64,000 bases of DNA from Microbacterium trichothecenolyticum. GTDB taxonomy: Bacteria; Actinomycetota; Actinomycetes; Actinomycetales; Microbacteriaceae. Under the pieces are notes generated by a model. It did no database searches. It saw only the letters and a program-made list of their open reading frames with translations, and was not told the DNA's origin. Shown here piece by piece: positions 25,226-33,855 of this stretch (the first letter of the stretch is position 1; every line of letters begins with the position of its first letter). The stretch covers positions 1 to 64,000 of the forward strand of contig NZ_JYJA01000029.1 in the NCBI RefSeq assembly GCF_000956465.1, read 5' to 3'. The translations under genes were made by a program, and so were the position numbers.

Positions 25226-25875
25226 TGGTGAATCTCTGCTTCCACGGCCTCGGTGTGTGCGAGCGCGAGCGGGAGCCCGGCGAGGCGCGGTATTGGATGA
25301 AGGAGGACGTCTTCCTCGGCGTGCTCGACGCCGTCGCGGACCGCGCCGACGTCGCGCTGAGCTTCGACGACGGCAACCGCTCCGACGCCGAGATCGCCCT
25401 TCCCGCGCTGCGCGAGCGCGGACTCACGGCCACGTTCTTCGTGCTGGCGGGTCGGCTCGACGACCCGGCGAGCCTGGATGCGGCCGACCTGCGGGCCTTG
25501 CGGGCCGAGGGGATGTCGATCGGGTCCCACGGATGGAGTCACATCCCCTGGCGGGGCCTGACCAGCGCGGATGCGAAGCGCGAGTTCATCGACGCCCGGA
25601 GCGCCCTCGAAGGAGCGAGCGGAGCGAAGATCTCCGAAGCGGCGTTCCCACTCGGCCGGTACGACCGGTCGGCGCTGCGCCGTCTCAAGGCGGCGGGCTA
25701 CCGGACGGTCTTCACCAGCGACCGGTTCCCCGCACGGAAGTCGTCCTGGCTGCAGGCGCGCTACAGCGTCACGGCCGACGACACGGTGGAATCGGTTTCG
25801 CGGATCGCGAGGGGCCGACCGGGCCTCCACGAAGCAAGGAATGTGCTGGCCAGCGCGGTCAAGCGCGTGCGGTGA
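25222..25875 (+). CDS. NodB-type polysaccharide deacetylase
   Basis: A compact 217-aa carbohydrate esterase family 4 enzyme without signal peptide. Motif 1 ALSFDDGN (catalytic Asp and metal Asp), motif 2 GSHGWSHIPW (metal His pair), motif 3 FPLGRYDRSALRRL. It removes N- or O-acetyl groups from a sugar; lack of export signals and coupling to the GT2 gene suggest action on an intracellular lipid-linked intermediate. A short insert GVCEREREPGEARYW precedes motif 1. Confidence 0.87.
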   Translation: MMVNLCFHGLGVCEREREPGEARYWMKEDVFLGVLDAVADRADVALSFDDGNRSDAEIALPALRERGLTATFFVLAGRLDDPASLDAADLRALRAEGMSIGSHGWSHIPWRGLTSADAKREFIDARSALEGASGAKISEAAFPLGRYDRSALRRLKAAGYRTVFTSDRFPARKSSWLQARYSVTADDTVESVSRIARGRPGLHEARNVLASAVKRVR

Positions 25876-25951
25876 TCCCCGGCGGACGGGGTAGCGTTGG
25901 ACAGAGGCATCCCGACCGAGGATGCCGGATCGTCGTCTTGGGGGACGCGAC

Positions 25952-26698
25952 ATGGGGGATGAAAAGGGAACGCCTGAGGAAGGGCGGCCCGGGGCGGCTG
26001 CGGAGCCGACCGGCCACGGCGACGCCACCGAGGCGACGAGCGATGGCCACGGCACGGAGCCGACAAGCGCCGGCGGAGGCACGCGGCTCACGACGGGCAT
26101 GCGGACGGTGCTGTGGATCGTCGCTGCCGTGGTGGTACTCGGGATCGCCGTCACCATCTGGCTGCTCACGATCGGCAGCGGGACCGCCGGAGTCGACGGC
26201 GCCGACCCGGATGCGGGATCGACCCCCACTGCGACGGTGACCCAGGGGCCGATCCCGGGCGCGACTCCGACGACCGGCAGCGAGGTGCAGCCGCCGGACG
26301 AGACCGCGGCGCCGATCGACCGTCTCCCGCCACTTCCGACCTCGTCTCCGCTCGTCAGCGACCCGCTGCCTGCCTCTGGTTCGGCATCCGGAGAGCTCGT
26401 GAAGGGCTTCCCGGTCGACCTGATGGGTCCGGTGCCGGACTCGCAGGTGCTCGAGAGCTCGATCTCCACGGAAGGCTCGACCATGCAGGTCAGCCTCGTG
26501 GCTCGGACGGATGCTGCGGACGACGACGTTCGAGCGCACTACCGCGAGCTGTGGGCCGACCTGGGTCTGACCGATACCAGCGGCGGCGACGGGTCGATCA
26601 CGTACTCCGACGCCTTCTCGTCGCTGTCGCTGGCATTCTCGGAGTCGTCGGGGACCGGCACCGTGTACATGATCTACGGCGTCTTCCGCACGAGTTGA
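25952..26698 (+). CDS. Single-pass membrane protein of EPS locus
   Basis: A protein of 248 aa: hydrophilic cytosolic N terminus (about 1-50), one TM helix (about 51-72, VLWIVAAVVVLGIAVTIWLL), a Pro/Thr-rich spacer and a ~110-residue extracytoplasmic domain (ELVKGFPVDLMGPVPDS to YMIYGVFRTS) of beta character. No family is recognised. ATG 25952 has GGGGGA upstream. Position after the deacetylase and 7 bp before an MFS gene suggests a surface role in EPS handling. Confidence 0.7.
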   Translation: MGDEKGTPEEGRPGAAAEPTGHGDATEATSDGHGTEPTSAGGGTRLTTGMRTVLWIVAAVVVLGIAVTIWLLTIGSGTAGVDGADPDAGSTPTATVTQGPIPGATPTTGSEVQPPDETAAPIDRLPPLPTSSPLVSDPLPASGSASGELVKGFPVDLMGPVPDSQVLESSISTEGSTMQVSLVARTDAADDDVRAHYRELWADLGLTDTSGGDGSITYSDAFSSLSLAFSESSGTGTVYMIYGVFRTS

Positions 26699-26705
26699 GC
26701 ACCGC

Positions 26706-28049
26706 TTGTACATCTCCTTCTCCAACTCGCCCGAGCCTGAAGACAAGACGGGCGACGCGCCGCGCACGCCACCGGGGACGCGCACGGTCTCCTCCACGGT
26801 CATCACCCTCGGCATCGTCTCGATGCTGACCGACATCTCGTCTGAGTCGGTCGCGGCGATCCTCCCCCTCTACGTCACGGGGGTACTGGGCCTGTCGACC
26901 ATCGCCTTCGGCTTCCTCGACGGCCTCTATCAGGGAGTCAGCGCGCTGGTGCGCATCGGCGGCGGCTACGTGTCGGATCGGTCCGACCAGCCCAAGTGGG
27001 TGGCGTTCGTCGGCTACGCTCTGGCCGCGGTCGCTCGCGTCGGGCTGCTCTTCGCCTCGGGGTTCGCGGCGATCACCGCGGTGATCACGGCGGATCGCAT
27101 CGGCAAGGGCATCCGCACCGCACCCCGCGACGCTCTCATCACGGCGACATCCGAGCCGGAGAACCTGGGCAAGTCCTTCGGCGTGCACCGTACGCTCGAC
27201 AACATCGGCGCGGCGATCGGGCCGCTGATCGCATTCTTCATCCTGCTGCTGATCCCCGACGGCTTCCACACGGTCTTCGTAGCGTCCCTCGCCTTCGCGC
27301 TCATCGGCGTGCTGATCCTCGGGCTGGTCGTCCCGAACGTCCGCACCCGCGGGCGCGAAGGCGCTCCGGGCACCGGCGAGGGCACGCCGGCCGCGCCCGC
27401 ACCGTTGCGCAAGAAGTTCGACTGGGCGGCCGTGACGACGGGGCCGATGCGTCGCGTCCTGGCCGCCGCCGGCATCCTCGGCATCCTGACGATCGGCGAT
27501 GGCTTCATCTACCTCGTCCTGCAGGATCGCAGCGACTTCGCGGCGCAATGGTTCCCCCTGATGTATGTGGGCACCAACCTCGCGTTCCTGGCGTTCGCCA
27601 TCCCTCTGGGACGCCTGTCGGACCGCGTCGGACGTGGCCGCGTCTTCGTCTTCGGGCACGTCGCGCTCGTGGCCGCCTACTTCGTCGCGGCGATGCCGAT
27701 CACCGACATCGCCGCCACCATCCTCTGCCTCGTGCTGCTGGGCGCCTTCTACGCCTCCACCGACGGGGTGCTGGCCGCCCTCGCCAGCCAGTTGACGACT
27801 CCCGAGACGCGAGGCACGGGGATCGCCGCCGCCCAGACGGTCGTGGCACTGACGCGTTTCGTCTCGGCGACGGGCTTCGGCTTCCTCTGGTACGCCGTCG
27901 GCCCGGAGTACGCCATGATCGTGGTGGCCGTCCTGCTGGTCGTCGCCATCCCCCTTGTCGCGCTGCTGCTGCGCCCCTATCTCGCCACCACGCGACCGCT
28001 GTACCCCGACACCGACCAGAGCGAGCCCACGGAGGTCTCCGGCGAGTGA
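26706..28049 (+). CDS. MFS transporter
   Basis: A 447-aa major-facilitator protein with 12 predicted helices; motif GGYVSDRSDQP (loop 2-3, motif A type), GKGIRTAPRDALI and GRLSDRVGRGRVFVFGH (loop 8-9 motif A). The GIRTAPRD segment is typical of a subgroup of uncharacterised exporters. The only upstream start covering TM1 is TTG 26706; ATG 26823 would cut the first helix. It overlaps the following gene by GTGA. The substrate is unknown; sugar or small-molecule export is possible from context. Confidence 0.82.
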   Translation: MYISFSNSPEPEDKTGDAPRTPPGTRTVSSTVITLGIVSMLTDISSESVAAILPLYVTGVLGLSTIAFGFLDGLYQGVSALVRIGGGYVSDRSDQPKWVAFVGYALAAVARVGLLFASGFAAITAVITADRIGKGIRTAPRDALITATSEPENLGKSFGVHRTLDNIGAAIGPLIAFFILLLIPDGFHTVFVASLAFALIGVLILGLVVPNVRTRGREGAPGTGEGTPAAPAPLRKKFDWAAVTTGPMRRVLAAAGILGILTIGDGFIYLVLQDRSDFAAQWFPLMYVGTNLAFLAFAIPLGRLSDRVGRGRVFVFGHVALVAAYFVAAMPITDIAATILCLVLLGAFYASTDGVLAALASQLTTPETRGTGIAAAQTVVALTRFVSATGFGFLWYAVGPEYAMIVVAVLLVVAIPLVALLLRPYLATTRPLYPDTDQSEPTEVSGE

Positions 28050-29068
28050 ACAACCGCACCAAGTGGCTGGTCGTCGCCGGCGTCTCGGCCGTCGCCCTCG
28101 CAGCCACCGCCGCCGTCGGCGTGGTCGCGTGGCAGCAGTACCAGACGAGACAGGTCGCGCCCAGCGCGGCAGAGACGACGGCGTCCGACGACTGGGCCAC
28201 CGGCGACCGGGTCGTGTTCCGCAACACGGCGCTGGGCGAGGGCTACGGTCTGGTCGCGAGTGTGCCGCTCGCCGAGCCGTCGGGCGTGCGGGCGCTCACC
28301 GCTGTCGCGTGCGACCGCGTGGACGCGACGCCCGAAGAGTTCTCGTGTCTGCGCACCGAGCGCGGCGTCGTCCCGTCCTACAGCGCGTCGCTGTACACGA
28401 ACGACGGGGTGGTGCGGCAGACCTGGCCGCTTCCCGGCATCCCCAGCCGCACACGCATCTCGGACGACGGGACGCGCATAGCCACGACATCCTTCGTCAC
28501 CGGTCACTCGTACGCCACGATCGGCTTCTCGACCGAGACGGTCATCCACGACGACGCCGGTGGCGACTTCGGCAACTTCGAAGAGTGGACGTTCATCGTC
28601 GACGGCGCCCCCAGCGCACCGCTGGACCGGAACTTCTGGGGTGTCACCTTCATCGACGACGAGGCCTTCTATGCAACTGCGGGGATGACGAACTCGGGCA
28701 AGACCTACCTCGTGAAGGGGGACATCCCGTCGCGCACGCTGACCACGATCGCGGAGGATGTCGAGTGCCCGTCGCTGTCACCCGACGGCACGCGGATCGC
28801 CTTCAAGTCCGTGACCGCGGGTTCCGGCCCCACCGTCCACTGGACGCCGGCGGTCATGGATCTCGCGACGGGCGAGGTCGAACTGCTCCCGGAGCCACGC
28901 AACGTCGACGATCAGATCGAGTGGCTGGACGATGACACGATCCTCTACGGGATGCCGCGGGACGACCAGGCGGGCGACTACGACGTGTGGGCGCTCGCCG
29001 CCGACGGCTCAGGCGACCCCGCGGTCCTCATCGAGCACGCCTGGTCGCCGTCGGTGGTGCGTCGCTGA
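28046..29068 (+). CDS. Lipid- or membrane-anchored TolB-like beta-propeller protein
   Basis: A protein of 340 aa from GTG 28046 (overlapping the MFS stop; GGAGG upstream). An N-terminal TM segment (about 8-28) without lipobox Cys is followed by a WD40/PD40-type propeller: repeated S-DGTRIA blocks (ISDDGTRIATTS, LSPDGTRIAFKS) and a final LAADGSGDPAVL. Such proteins scaffold extracytoplasmic complexes. The 3' end overlaps the convergent VanZ gene by 41 bp. Confidence 0.75.
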   Translation: MNNRTKWLVVAGVSAVALAATAAVGVVAWQQYQTRQVAPSAAETTASDDWATGDRVVFRNTALGEGYGLVASVPLAEPSGVRALTAVACDRVDATPEEFSCLRTERGVVPSYSASLYTNDGVVRQTWPLPGIPSRTRISDDGTRIATTSFVTGHSYATIGFSTETVIHDDAGGDFGNFEEWTFIVDGAPSAPLDRNFWGVTFIDDEAFYATAGMTNSGKTYLVKGDIPSRTLTTIAEDVECPSLSPDGTRIAFKSVTAGSGPTVHWTPAVMDLATGEVELLPEPRNVDDQIEWLDDDTILYGMPRDDQAGDYDVWALAADGSGDPAVLIEHAWSPSVVRR

Positions 29069-29495
29069 CAGCCGCCTTGCGGGCGGACTTGTGCTGCGCC
29101 CTGAGGACGATCAGCCAGGCCAGCGCGGCACCCAGCGCCGCTCCGAGCGTGTTGGCGAGGATGTCGCGGATCGTCGGCTGACGCGACGGGATGATCACCT
29201 GCGCGAGTTCCGCGGCGGCCGAGAGTGCCAGCGCGAGCGCGACGCCGTACCAGGGATGGCGGAACAGTAGGGTGAGCAGGAATCCGAGGGGCACGAACAT
29301 GAGAATGTTCGCACCGAACTCGATCCAGCCCGTCCCGAACCAGTCCATCCCGAACCCGTCGCGGAGCCAGTCGCCGATCCGGTTGACGATGCCCGAGTAC
29401 GACACGGGCAGGAGCAGGACGAGCCCCACGACCAGTGCGTAGGCCGCCAGCCCGGCGATCACCCAGCGACGACGAACGGATGCGCCTTCCGACAT
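29028..29495 (-). CDS. VanZ-family membrane protein
   Basis: A 155-aa protein with four TM helices in the VanZ arrangement; GANILMFVPLGFLL, SAAAELAQVIIPSRQPTIRDILANTLGAALG is the family signature (EXXQXXXXXRXXXXXDXXXNXXG). VanZ raises low-level teicoplanin resistance; in EPS loci related proteins are common with unproven roles. ATG 29495 is preceded by GGGGAG. Its last 13 codons are antisense to the propeller gene, an unusual overlap that may couple their expression negatively. Confidence 0.87.
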   Translation of the reverse strand: MSEGASVRRRWVIAGLAAYALVVGLVLLLPVSYSGIVNRIGDWLRDGFGMDWFGTGWIEFGANILMFVPLGFLLTLLFRHPWYGVALALALSAAAELAQVIIPSRQPTIRDILANTLGAALGAALAWLIVLRAQHKSARKAAVSDAPPTATRRAR

Positions 29496-29659
29496 GCACG
29501 GCTCCCCTCGGTGTGCACAAGCGCGGATCTGATGCCCCCGGGTCCACATTAAGGGCGGGGGAAGTGTACATGAGTCTTCTCTCATCCGTTGATGGGGCGC
29601 AGGAGGGTAGGTGATACTTCCATTACCCCGAATAAGTCATCCCCCGACCCGGAATCATC

Positions 29660-31270
29660 ATGTCTCGAAAAGCACTACGCGCTCGCCTACGCCTTCGTAC
29701 TCGCATACGCCGCGCCAACATCGGATTCACCGCTCTTGTCGCGGGTGTCCTGGTCGCCGCCGGATTCGCCGTCGTCCCTGCCATCGCCGCCCCGACGACG
29801 ACCGGAATCTTCGCCGACGACCTCCAGCCGAAGATCGCCGCCGACTCCGACCGGACCGCGGTCGAGCTCGGGGTGAAATTCTCCCCCGACAAATCGGGCA
29901 CCGTGACCGCCCTGCAGTACTACCAGGGCAAGGGTGCGAAGAATGTCACGACGGCGACGCTGTGGTCGTCAGACGGCACGGTACTCTCGCAGGTCTCGTT
30001 CACGGCGTCGACCACCGTGGGCTGGCGCACCGTCGCGCTCTCGAAGCCCGTCACCCTGACGGCTGGGGCGTCCTACGTGGCGTCCTACAACGCACCCAGC
30101 GGCGGATACGCCGTCACCGAGAACGACCTCACTCGCACAAGGGTGCAGAACGGCTTCACGCTCAAATCCGGCGCGGGCGTGTACCGCTACGGCGCGACCG
30201 GCAAGGTCCCGACCTCGACGTACTCGGGCTCGAACTACCTCGTCGACATCGTGTACAAGCCGTCGACCACGGCGACTCCGAGCCCCACGGCGACCGCGAC
30301 GCCCAAGCCGACCGTGACGCCGACCCCCACCGCGACGCCCAAGCCGACGCCGACTCCCACGACGACGCCGAAGCCGACCCCGACGCCGACTCCCACGGCC
30401 ACCCCGACGCCTACGCCGACGCCCCCGACGACGACCCCGCCGACGACGACCCCGCCTCCATCCAGCTCCGGTGGAACGGTGGTACTCGGTAGGAGCTTCC
30501 CGAACGCCAACACGACGGGTGTTCCGGCCGGTACGACGCTGACCAAGTACACGGGTCCGTGCACGATCCAGACCGCTGGCTACGTCATCGACGGCAAGCA
30601 GGTCGACTGCAGCCTCCGCATCCTCGCCAAGGATGTCGTTATCAAGAACTCCAAGATCAACGGCACGGTCTACGCCGACTACACGCAGAACCAGGGATCG
30701 TTCACCATCACGGACAGTGAGGTGGACGCCGGCGACGGTCCGTGGACCGGGATCGGCGATGCCTGGTTCACAGCGACCCGTGTCGAGGTGACGGGTGGAA
30801 CCCGTTCGATCAACTGCTACGCCAACTGCACGGTCCGCGACTCCTACGTCCACGGCCAGCTGCACGACACGACAGGTGTGCACCACGAGTCCGGCATCCG
30901 GATCAACACGAACAGCTCGCTGATCGGGAACACCATCGCTTGCGACGCGCCGGACTTCCCGCCGGACGCCGGGTGCTCGGCCGCGATCACCGGCTACCCC
31001 GACTTCGACCCCGTTCAGAACAACACAGTCGACGGGAACCTGATCATCGCCGGTTCGGGAGGGTACTGCTCCTACGGTGGATCGACTGCGGGCAAGCCCT
31101 ACTCCGGACAGACGAAGAACATCAAGTTCACGAACAACGTCTATCAGAAGGGTTCTTCCGGGAAATGCGGCTTCTGGGGCGCGATCACGTCCTTCGACCG
31201 CAACGCACCTGGAAATGTTTGGACCAACAACCTGTACGACGACGGCACTGCCGTAGCACCGGCCAACTGA
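29660..31270 (+). CDS. Secreted DUF4082 plus beta-helix protein
   Basis: A 536-aa exported protein: signal segment about 21-44 (AIAA-PTTT), one DUF4082 domain (about 48-195; YQGKGAKNVTTATLWSS, SGSNYLVDIVY), a ~75-residue Thr/Pro linker, then a right-handed parallel beta-helix (about 280-536; VDCSLRILAKDVVIKNSKI, SSLIGNTI) like pectate-lyase-type domains. The helix domain may bind or cleave polysaccharide; catalytic residues cannot be assigned. The DUF4082 domain recurs five times in the 55493-62161 protein at the other end of the locus. Confidence 0.85.
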   Translation: MSRKALRARLRLRTRIRRANIGFTALVAGVLVAAGFAVVPAIAAPTTTGIFADDLQPKIAADSDRTAVELGVKFSPDKSGTVTALQYYQGKGAKNVTTATLWSSDGTVLSQVSFTASTTVGWRTVALSKPVTLTAGASYVASYNAPSGGYAVTENDLTRTRVQNGFTLKSGAGVYRYGATGKVPTSTYSGSNYLVDIVYKPSTTATPSPTATATPKPTVTPTPTATPKPTPTPTTTPKPTPTPTPTATPTPTPTPPTTTPPTTTPPPSSSGGTVVLGRSFPNANTTGVPAGTTLTKYTGPCTIQTAGYVIDGKQVDCSLRILAKDVVIKNSKINGTVYADYTQNQGSFTITDSEVDAGDGPWTGIGDAWFTATRVEVTGGTRSINCYANCTVRDSYVHGQLHDTTGVHHESGIRINTNSSLIGNTIACDAPDFPPDAGCSAAITGYPDFDPVQNNTVDGNLIIAGSGGYCSYGGSTAGKPYSGQTKNIKFTNNVYQKGSSGKCGFWGAITSFDRNAPGNVWTNNLYDDGTAVAPAN

Positions 31271-31288
31271 CCAGCGACGGCTTGTGAG

Positions 31289-31339
31289 ACGTTGCTGGAG
31301 TGGTGGTCCGATCGACTCGGATCACCACTCCAGCAACGT
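31289..31339. terminator. Long bidirectional terminator (23-bp stem)
   Basis: A near-perfect 23-bp stem (31289-31311 with 31317-31339, one G-T pair, loop TCGAC) lies after the beta-helix gene. The right arm contains the last codons and stop of the convergent acyltransferase gene, so that gene's 3' end evolved into, or was captured by, the hairpin. Confidence 0.82.
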
Positions 31340-32191
31340 CAATTCGCTGTACAGGTAGTCGATGTCCTCGGGGTCGGACGCGCCTTTGAACATCTTGGGT
31401 CGCGGATGGCGGACTTCGAAGCCCCATCCGCGCGGTGTGAAGCCGAGGACTCGCCTCTCAGCGAGCACGCCAACGTATCCGCGACGCAGCAGGTGAGACG
31501 CGACGGCTCCCCAGTTCGACTCGAGCACCACGGGGTCCCCGCCGACGTAGAGCGGTGATGCGAAGAGCGGCAGCCGCTTCCGCCGGTCCCGGCGGTAGAC
31601 CAGATAGGCGTATCGCTCCCCATCCTGAACGACGAGATGGCGTGCGGCAGCTGCGTCGTGATGGTCAGCGAACACGCCGGCGTCCGGTCCGCTCAGAGTG
31701 CGAGCGATCACGTCCGGCGCTTCGGTCAGCCGGGCACCACCACCGATCCGGGGCAGGCAGACCATGAGGCGCGTCGCCGACGGGAGAGTGGAGAACCCGA
31801 GACGCTCGTTCATCGCCGGCACGTTGCCGCTCGGCGACAGGTCAGTGAAGACGAGATCCTTCTGGCCGAGGAGCGCACGGACGAGCCTCAGCGAGTGGGC
31901 GCGGTACGGTTCAAGAACGCAGAACGCGGCGAGATTGCACACCCCGAACGTCGCACCACGCCGCGTCCGCGTTGAGTAGATCGCGGCATACACCCCGACC
32001 ACCGAGCCGCCGCTCAGCAGGGCGAAGCCACGATTCGGGCCGTCCGCCCAGGGTGGCGCCAGTACGGCGAGCCAGCGTTGGGGACTGATTCGCGGATTGA
32101 GATGACGGTGGAGGAACTCCGCCGCTTCGGGAGCCTCCGCCTCGCCGATCGGCACCACGATCGGGCGAGCGGGCACCTGGGTGCCGGTCAC
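31322..32191 (-). CDS. GNAT-fold acyltransferase-like protein
   Basis: A 289-aa protein from GTG 32191 (GGAGG 4 bp upstream, GTGA overlap with the Wzz-like gene). The N-terminal half resembles a GNAT N-acyltransferase: FLHRHLNPRISPQRWL, GFALLSGGSVVGVYAAIYS, VCNLAAFCVLEPYRAHSLRLVRALL (acyl-CoA pyrophosphate-loop region) and GFSTLPSATRL. The remainder is a second degenerate GNAT-like half. In EPS loci such proteins acylate amino sugars or lipid intermediates. It has no TM helix. Confidence 0.7.
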   Translation of the reverse strand: MTGTQVPARPIVVPIGEAEAPEAAEFLHRHLNPRISPQRWLAVLAPPWADGPNRGFALLSGGSVVGVYAAIYSTRTRRGATFGVCNLAAFCVLEPYRAHSLRLVRALLGQKDLVFTDLSPSGNVPAMNERLGFSTLPSATRLMVCLPRIGGGARLTEAPDVIARTLSGPDAGVFADHHDAAAARHLVVQDGERYAYLVYRRDRRKRLPLFASPLYVGGDPVVLESNWGAVASHLLRRGYVGVLAERRVLGFTPRGWGFEVRHPRPKMFKGASDPEDIDYLYSELTLLEW

Positions 32192-32868
32192 GCGACCTCC
32201 CCCGCGGGCTGCCCGTGCCGAGCAGTACGATCCCACAGAGCCCGACGCTTGCGGTATTCGAGGAACGTCACCGCGGCGATGGTTGCGCCCAGGCCCAGGA
32301 CAGCAGTCATCCCCAGCGCCCGCGGGCGACTGCCGCCGACGTGGTGGATGATCGTCGTCTGCGGTGCGACGATGGCTGTCACCTCGTTGACCGGATCGAC
32401 CCCCTTGTCGCTTTGGAGCTCGTGCAACTGAGTCATGATCTGTCCGACGAGTTCGTCCTGCTGCTCCTGCACGCGTTCGCGTGTAGGGGCCACGATGTCG
32501 AGCACGAGCTGCTGCGTCGCAAAGTTCGTCCCCCACTGCCCGCCCGTGTCAGGCAGGCCCAGCGACCAGCCGTCGCGCACGCCGAGTCCGGCCAGCATGA
32601 CGTCGGGCGAAGCGTACTTGGTGACCTCGCCCGGCCCGGTCAGCCGCTTGGCGACCACTCCGGCCAGGTCGATGATGTCCTCCGACTGCGTGCGCAAGGC
32701 ATTCGGATTCGCCGAACTCGTCGGAGCGAGGAAAACGATCTCCGTGCGGGTGAAATACACCCCTCTGTCGCTGACGACCGCGTAGCCTGCTAAGGCAGTC
32801 ACCAACGCGCCGACCAGTAGAATCGGCCACCGCCGGAGAAGAGCCGCCAGCAACTCCCAGAAAGTCAT
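32188..32868 (-). CDS. Wzz/YveK-like chain-length protein 1
   Basis: A 226-aa protein with TM helices at about 14-33 and 187-206 flanking an extracytoplasmic domain, the polysaccharide co-polymerase layout; FWELLAALLRRWPILLVGALVTALAGY and RPRALGMTAVLGLGATIAAVTFLEY are typical. A proline-rich motif near TM2 is weak (GGSRPRALG). No kinase domain or separate Wzc-type kinase is present. It should set polymer length with the Wzy protein encoded on the opposite strand. Its start is 69 bp from that of its divergent paralogue. Confidence 0.82.
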   Translation of the reverse strand: MTFWELLAALLRRWPILLVGALVTALAGYAVVSDRGVYFTRTEIVFLAPTSSANPNALRTQSEDIIDLAGVVAKRLTGPGEVTKYASPDVMLAGLGVRDGWSLGLPDTGGQWGTNFATQQLVLDIVAPTRERVQEQQDELVGQIMTQLHELQSDKGVDPVNEVTAIVAPQTTIIHHVGGSRPRALGMTAVLGLGATIAAVTFLEYRKRRALWDRTARHGQPAGEVA

Positions 32869-32937
32869 AAGTCCCCGTACCTAAGATAAACCTCGCACCG
32901 GTGGCCATCCGCCATCTCAGCAGGGGGAGAGTCAGCA

Positions 32938-33855
32938 GTGATCCTGGACGTAATGCGAGCGATGGCACGTCGATGGTACATCGTTCTGACCGGGCTTATC
33001 CTGACTGCCGCCCTCACGTGGACGGCGTACCAGGCGACGCCGCCCGAGTACGAAGCGCGCGGTCTGGTCCTCCTCCTTCCGGGCGCGAACGCCGTGCCCG
33101 ACGGCGGCAACCCGTTCCTCGCACTGAGCGGGTTGGAACAGCCCGCCAGCATCGTCGTCGCCTACTTCGGCAGCACGGCTGCGCAAGAGGAGGTGGCGGG
33201 GGTCTCGGACACCGCAGAGTTCTCGGTTCAACTCGATGCCTCCACGCGCGGTCCCGTCATCGCCATCGACGTGACCGACCAGACGGCGGAGGGAACGATC
33301 GAGACGCTCGACTTCCTCGCGGCGCGGGTGCCCGAGGAGTTGCAAAGACTGCAGAACGAGGTGGGTGCGCCCGCGCCCTCCATCATTTCTTCGATGCAAC
33401 TCGTCACCGATGACGAGCCCGAGGCGGACAACTCGGGAACGGTGCGGATCACGATCGCCGCACTGGCAGCAGGAATCGTCGCGACCGGTGTCGCGACGTT
33501 CGCATTGGACGGCGTGCTGATGCGTAGGCGTACGCGCCGCAGGGCGAAGGCCGCCGCGCAATTCGGCCCCAGCACATCCGTCGATACGGAGGCGGTAGCG
33601 CTTGACGCCGACCCCGCACCCGAAGCGGCGGCAGACTACGACGCGTTGGTCGGCGCCGAGGAGATCATCCCGTCCGATGATCCCGCCGTGGACGATCCCG
33701 TCGGAGGCGAGAGCCCGGCCGACGATCCGAATGAGACCGCCGACCCGCAGCAGGGCAGCTCGCGCTCGGCCCGGGATCGTGTCAGTGACCCCGAGAGAGT
33801 CTCGTCCGGTTCTGGTCGCGCCGGTCTCGATTCGCGCGCAGGACGCAATCGTTGA
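32938..33855 (+). CDS. Wzz-like chain-length protein 2 with acidic tail
   Basis: A 305-aa protein from GTG 32938 (GGGGAGA upstream). TM1 about 12-30, extracytoplasmic domain to about 165, TM2 about 168-188, then a basic stop-transfer cluster (RRRTRRRAK) and a ~100-residue disordered cytosolic tail dominated by Asp, Glu, Ala and Pro. The Wzz fold fits, but the usual kinase-activating tyrosine tail is absent. Divergent from a second Wzz-like gene, it heads the plus-strand polymerase operon (TTGA overlap with the next gene). Confidence 0.8.
   Translation: MILDVMRAMARRWYIVLTGLILTAALTWTAYQATPPEYEARGLVLLLPGANAVPDGGNPFLALSGLEQPASIVVAYFGSTAAQEEVAGVSDTAEFSVQLDASTRGPVIAIDVTDQTAEGTIETLDFLAARVPEELQRLQNEVGAPAPSIISSMQLVTDDEPEADNSGTVRITIAALAAGIVATGVATFALDGVLMRRRTRRRAKAAAQFGPSTSVDTEAVALDADPAPEAAADYDALVGAEEIIPSDDPAVDDPVGGESPADDPNETADPQQGSSRSARDRVSDPERVSSGSGRAGLDSRAGRNR

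Noticed and set aside
30284..30475. Low-complexity Thr/Pro DNA repeat as a mobile or regulatory repeat
   Set aside because: It is the in-frame linker of the beta-helix protein, a common feature of secreted actinobacterial proteins.
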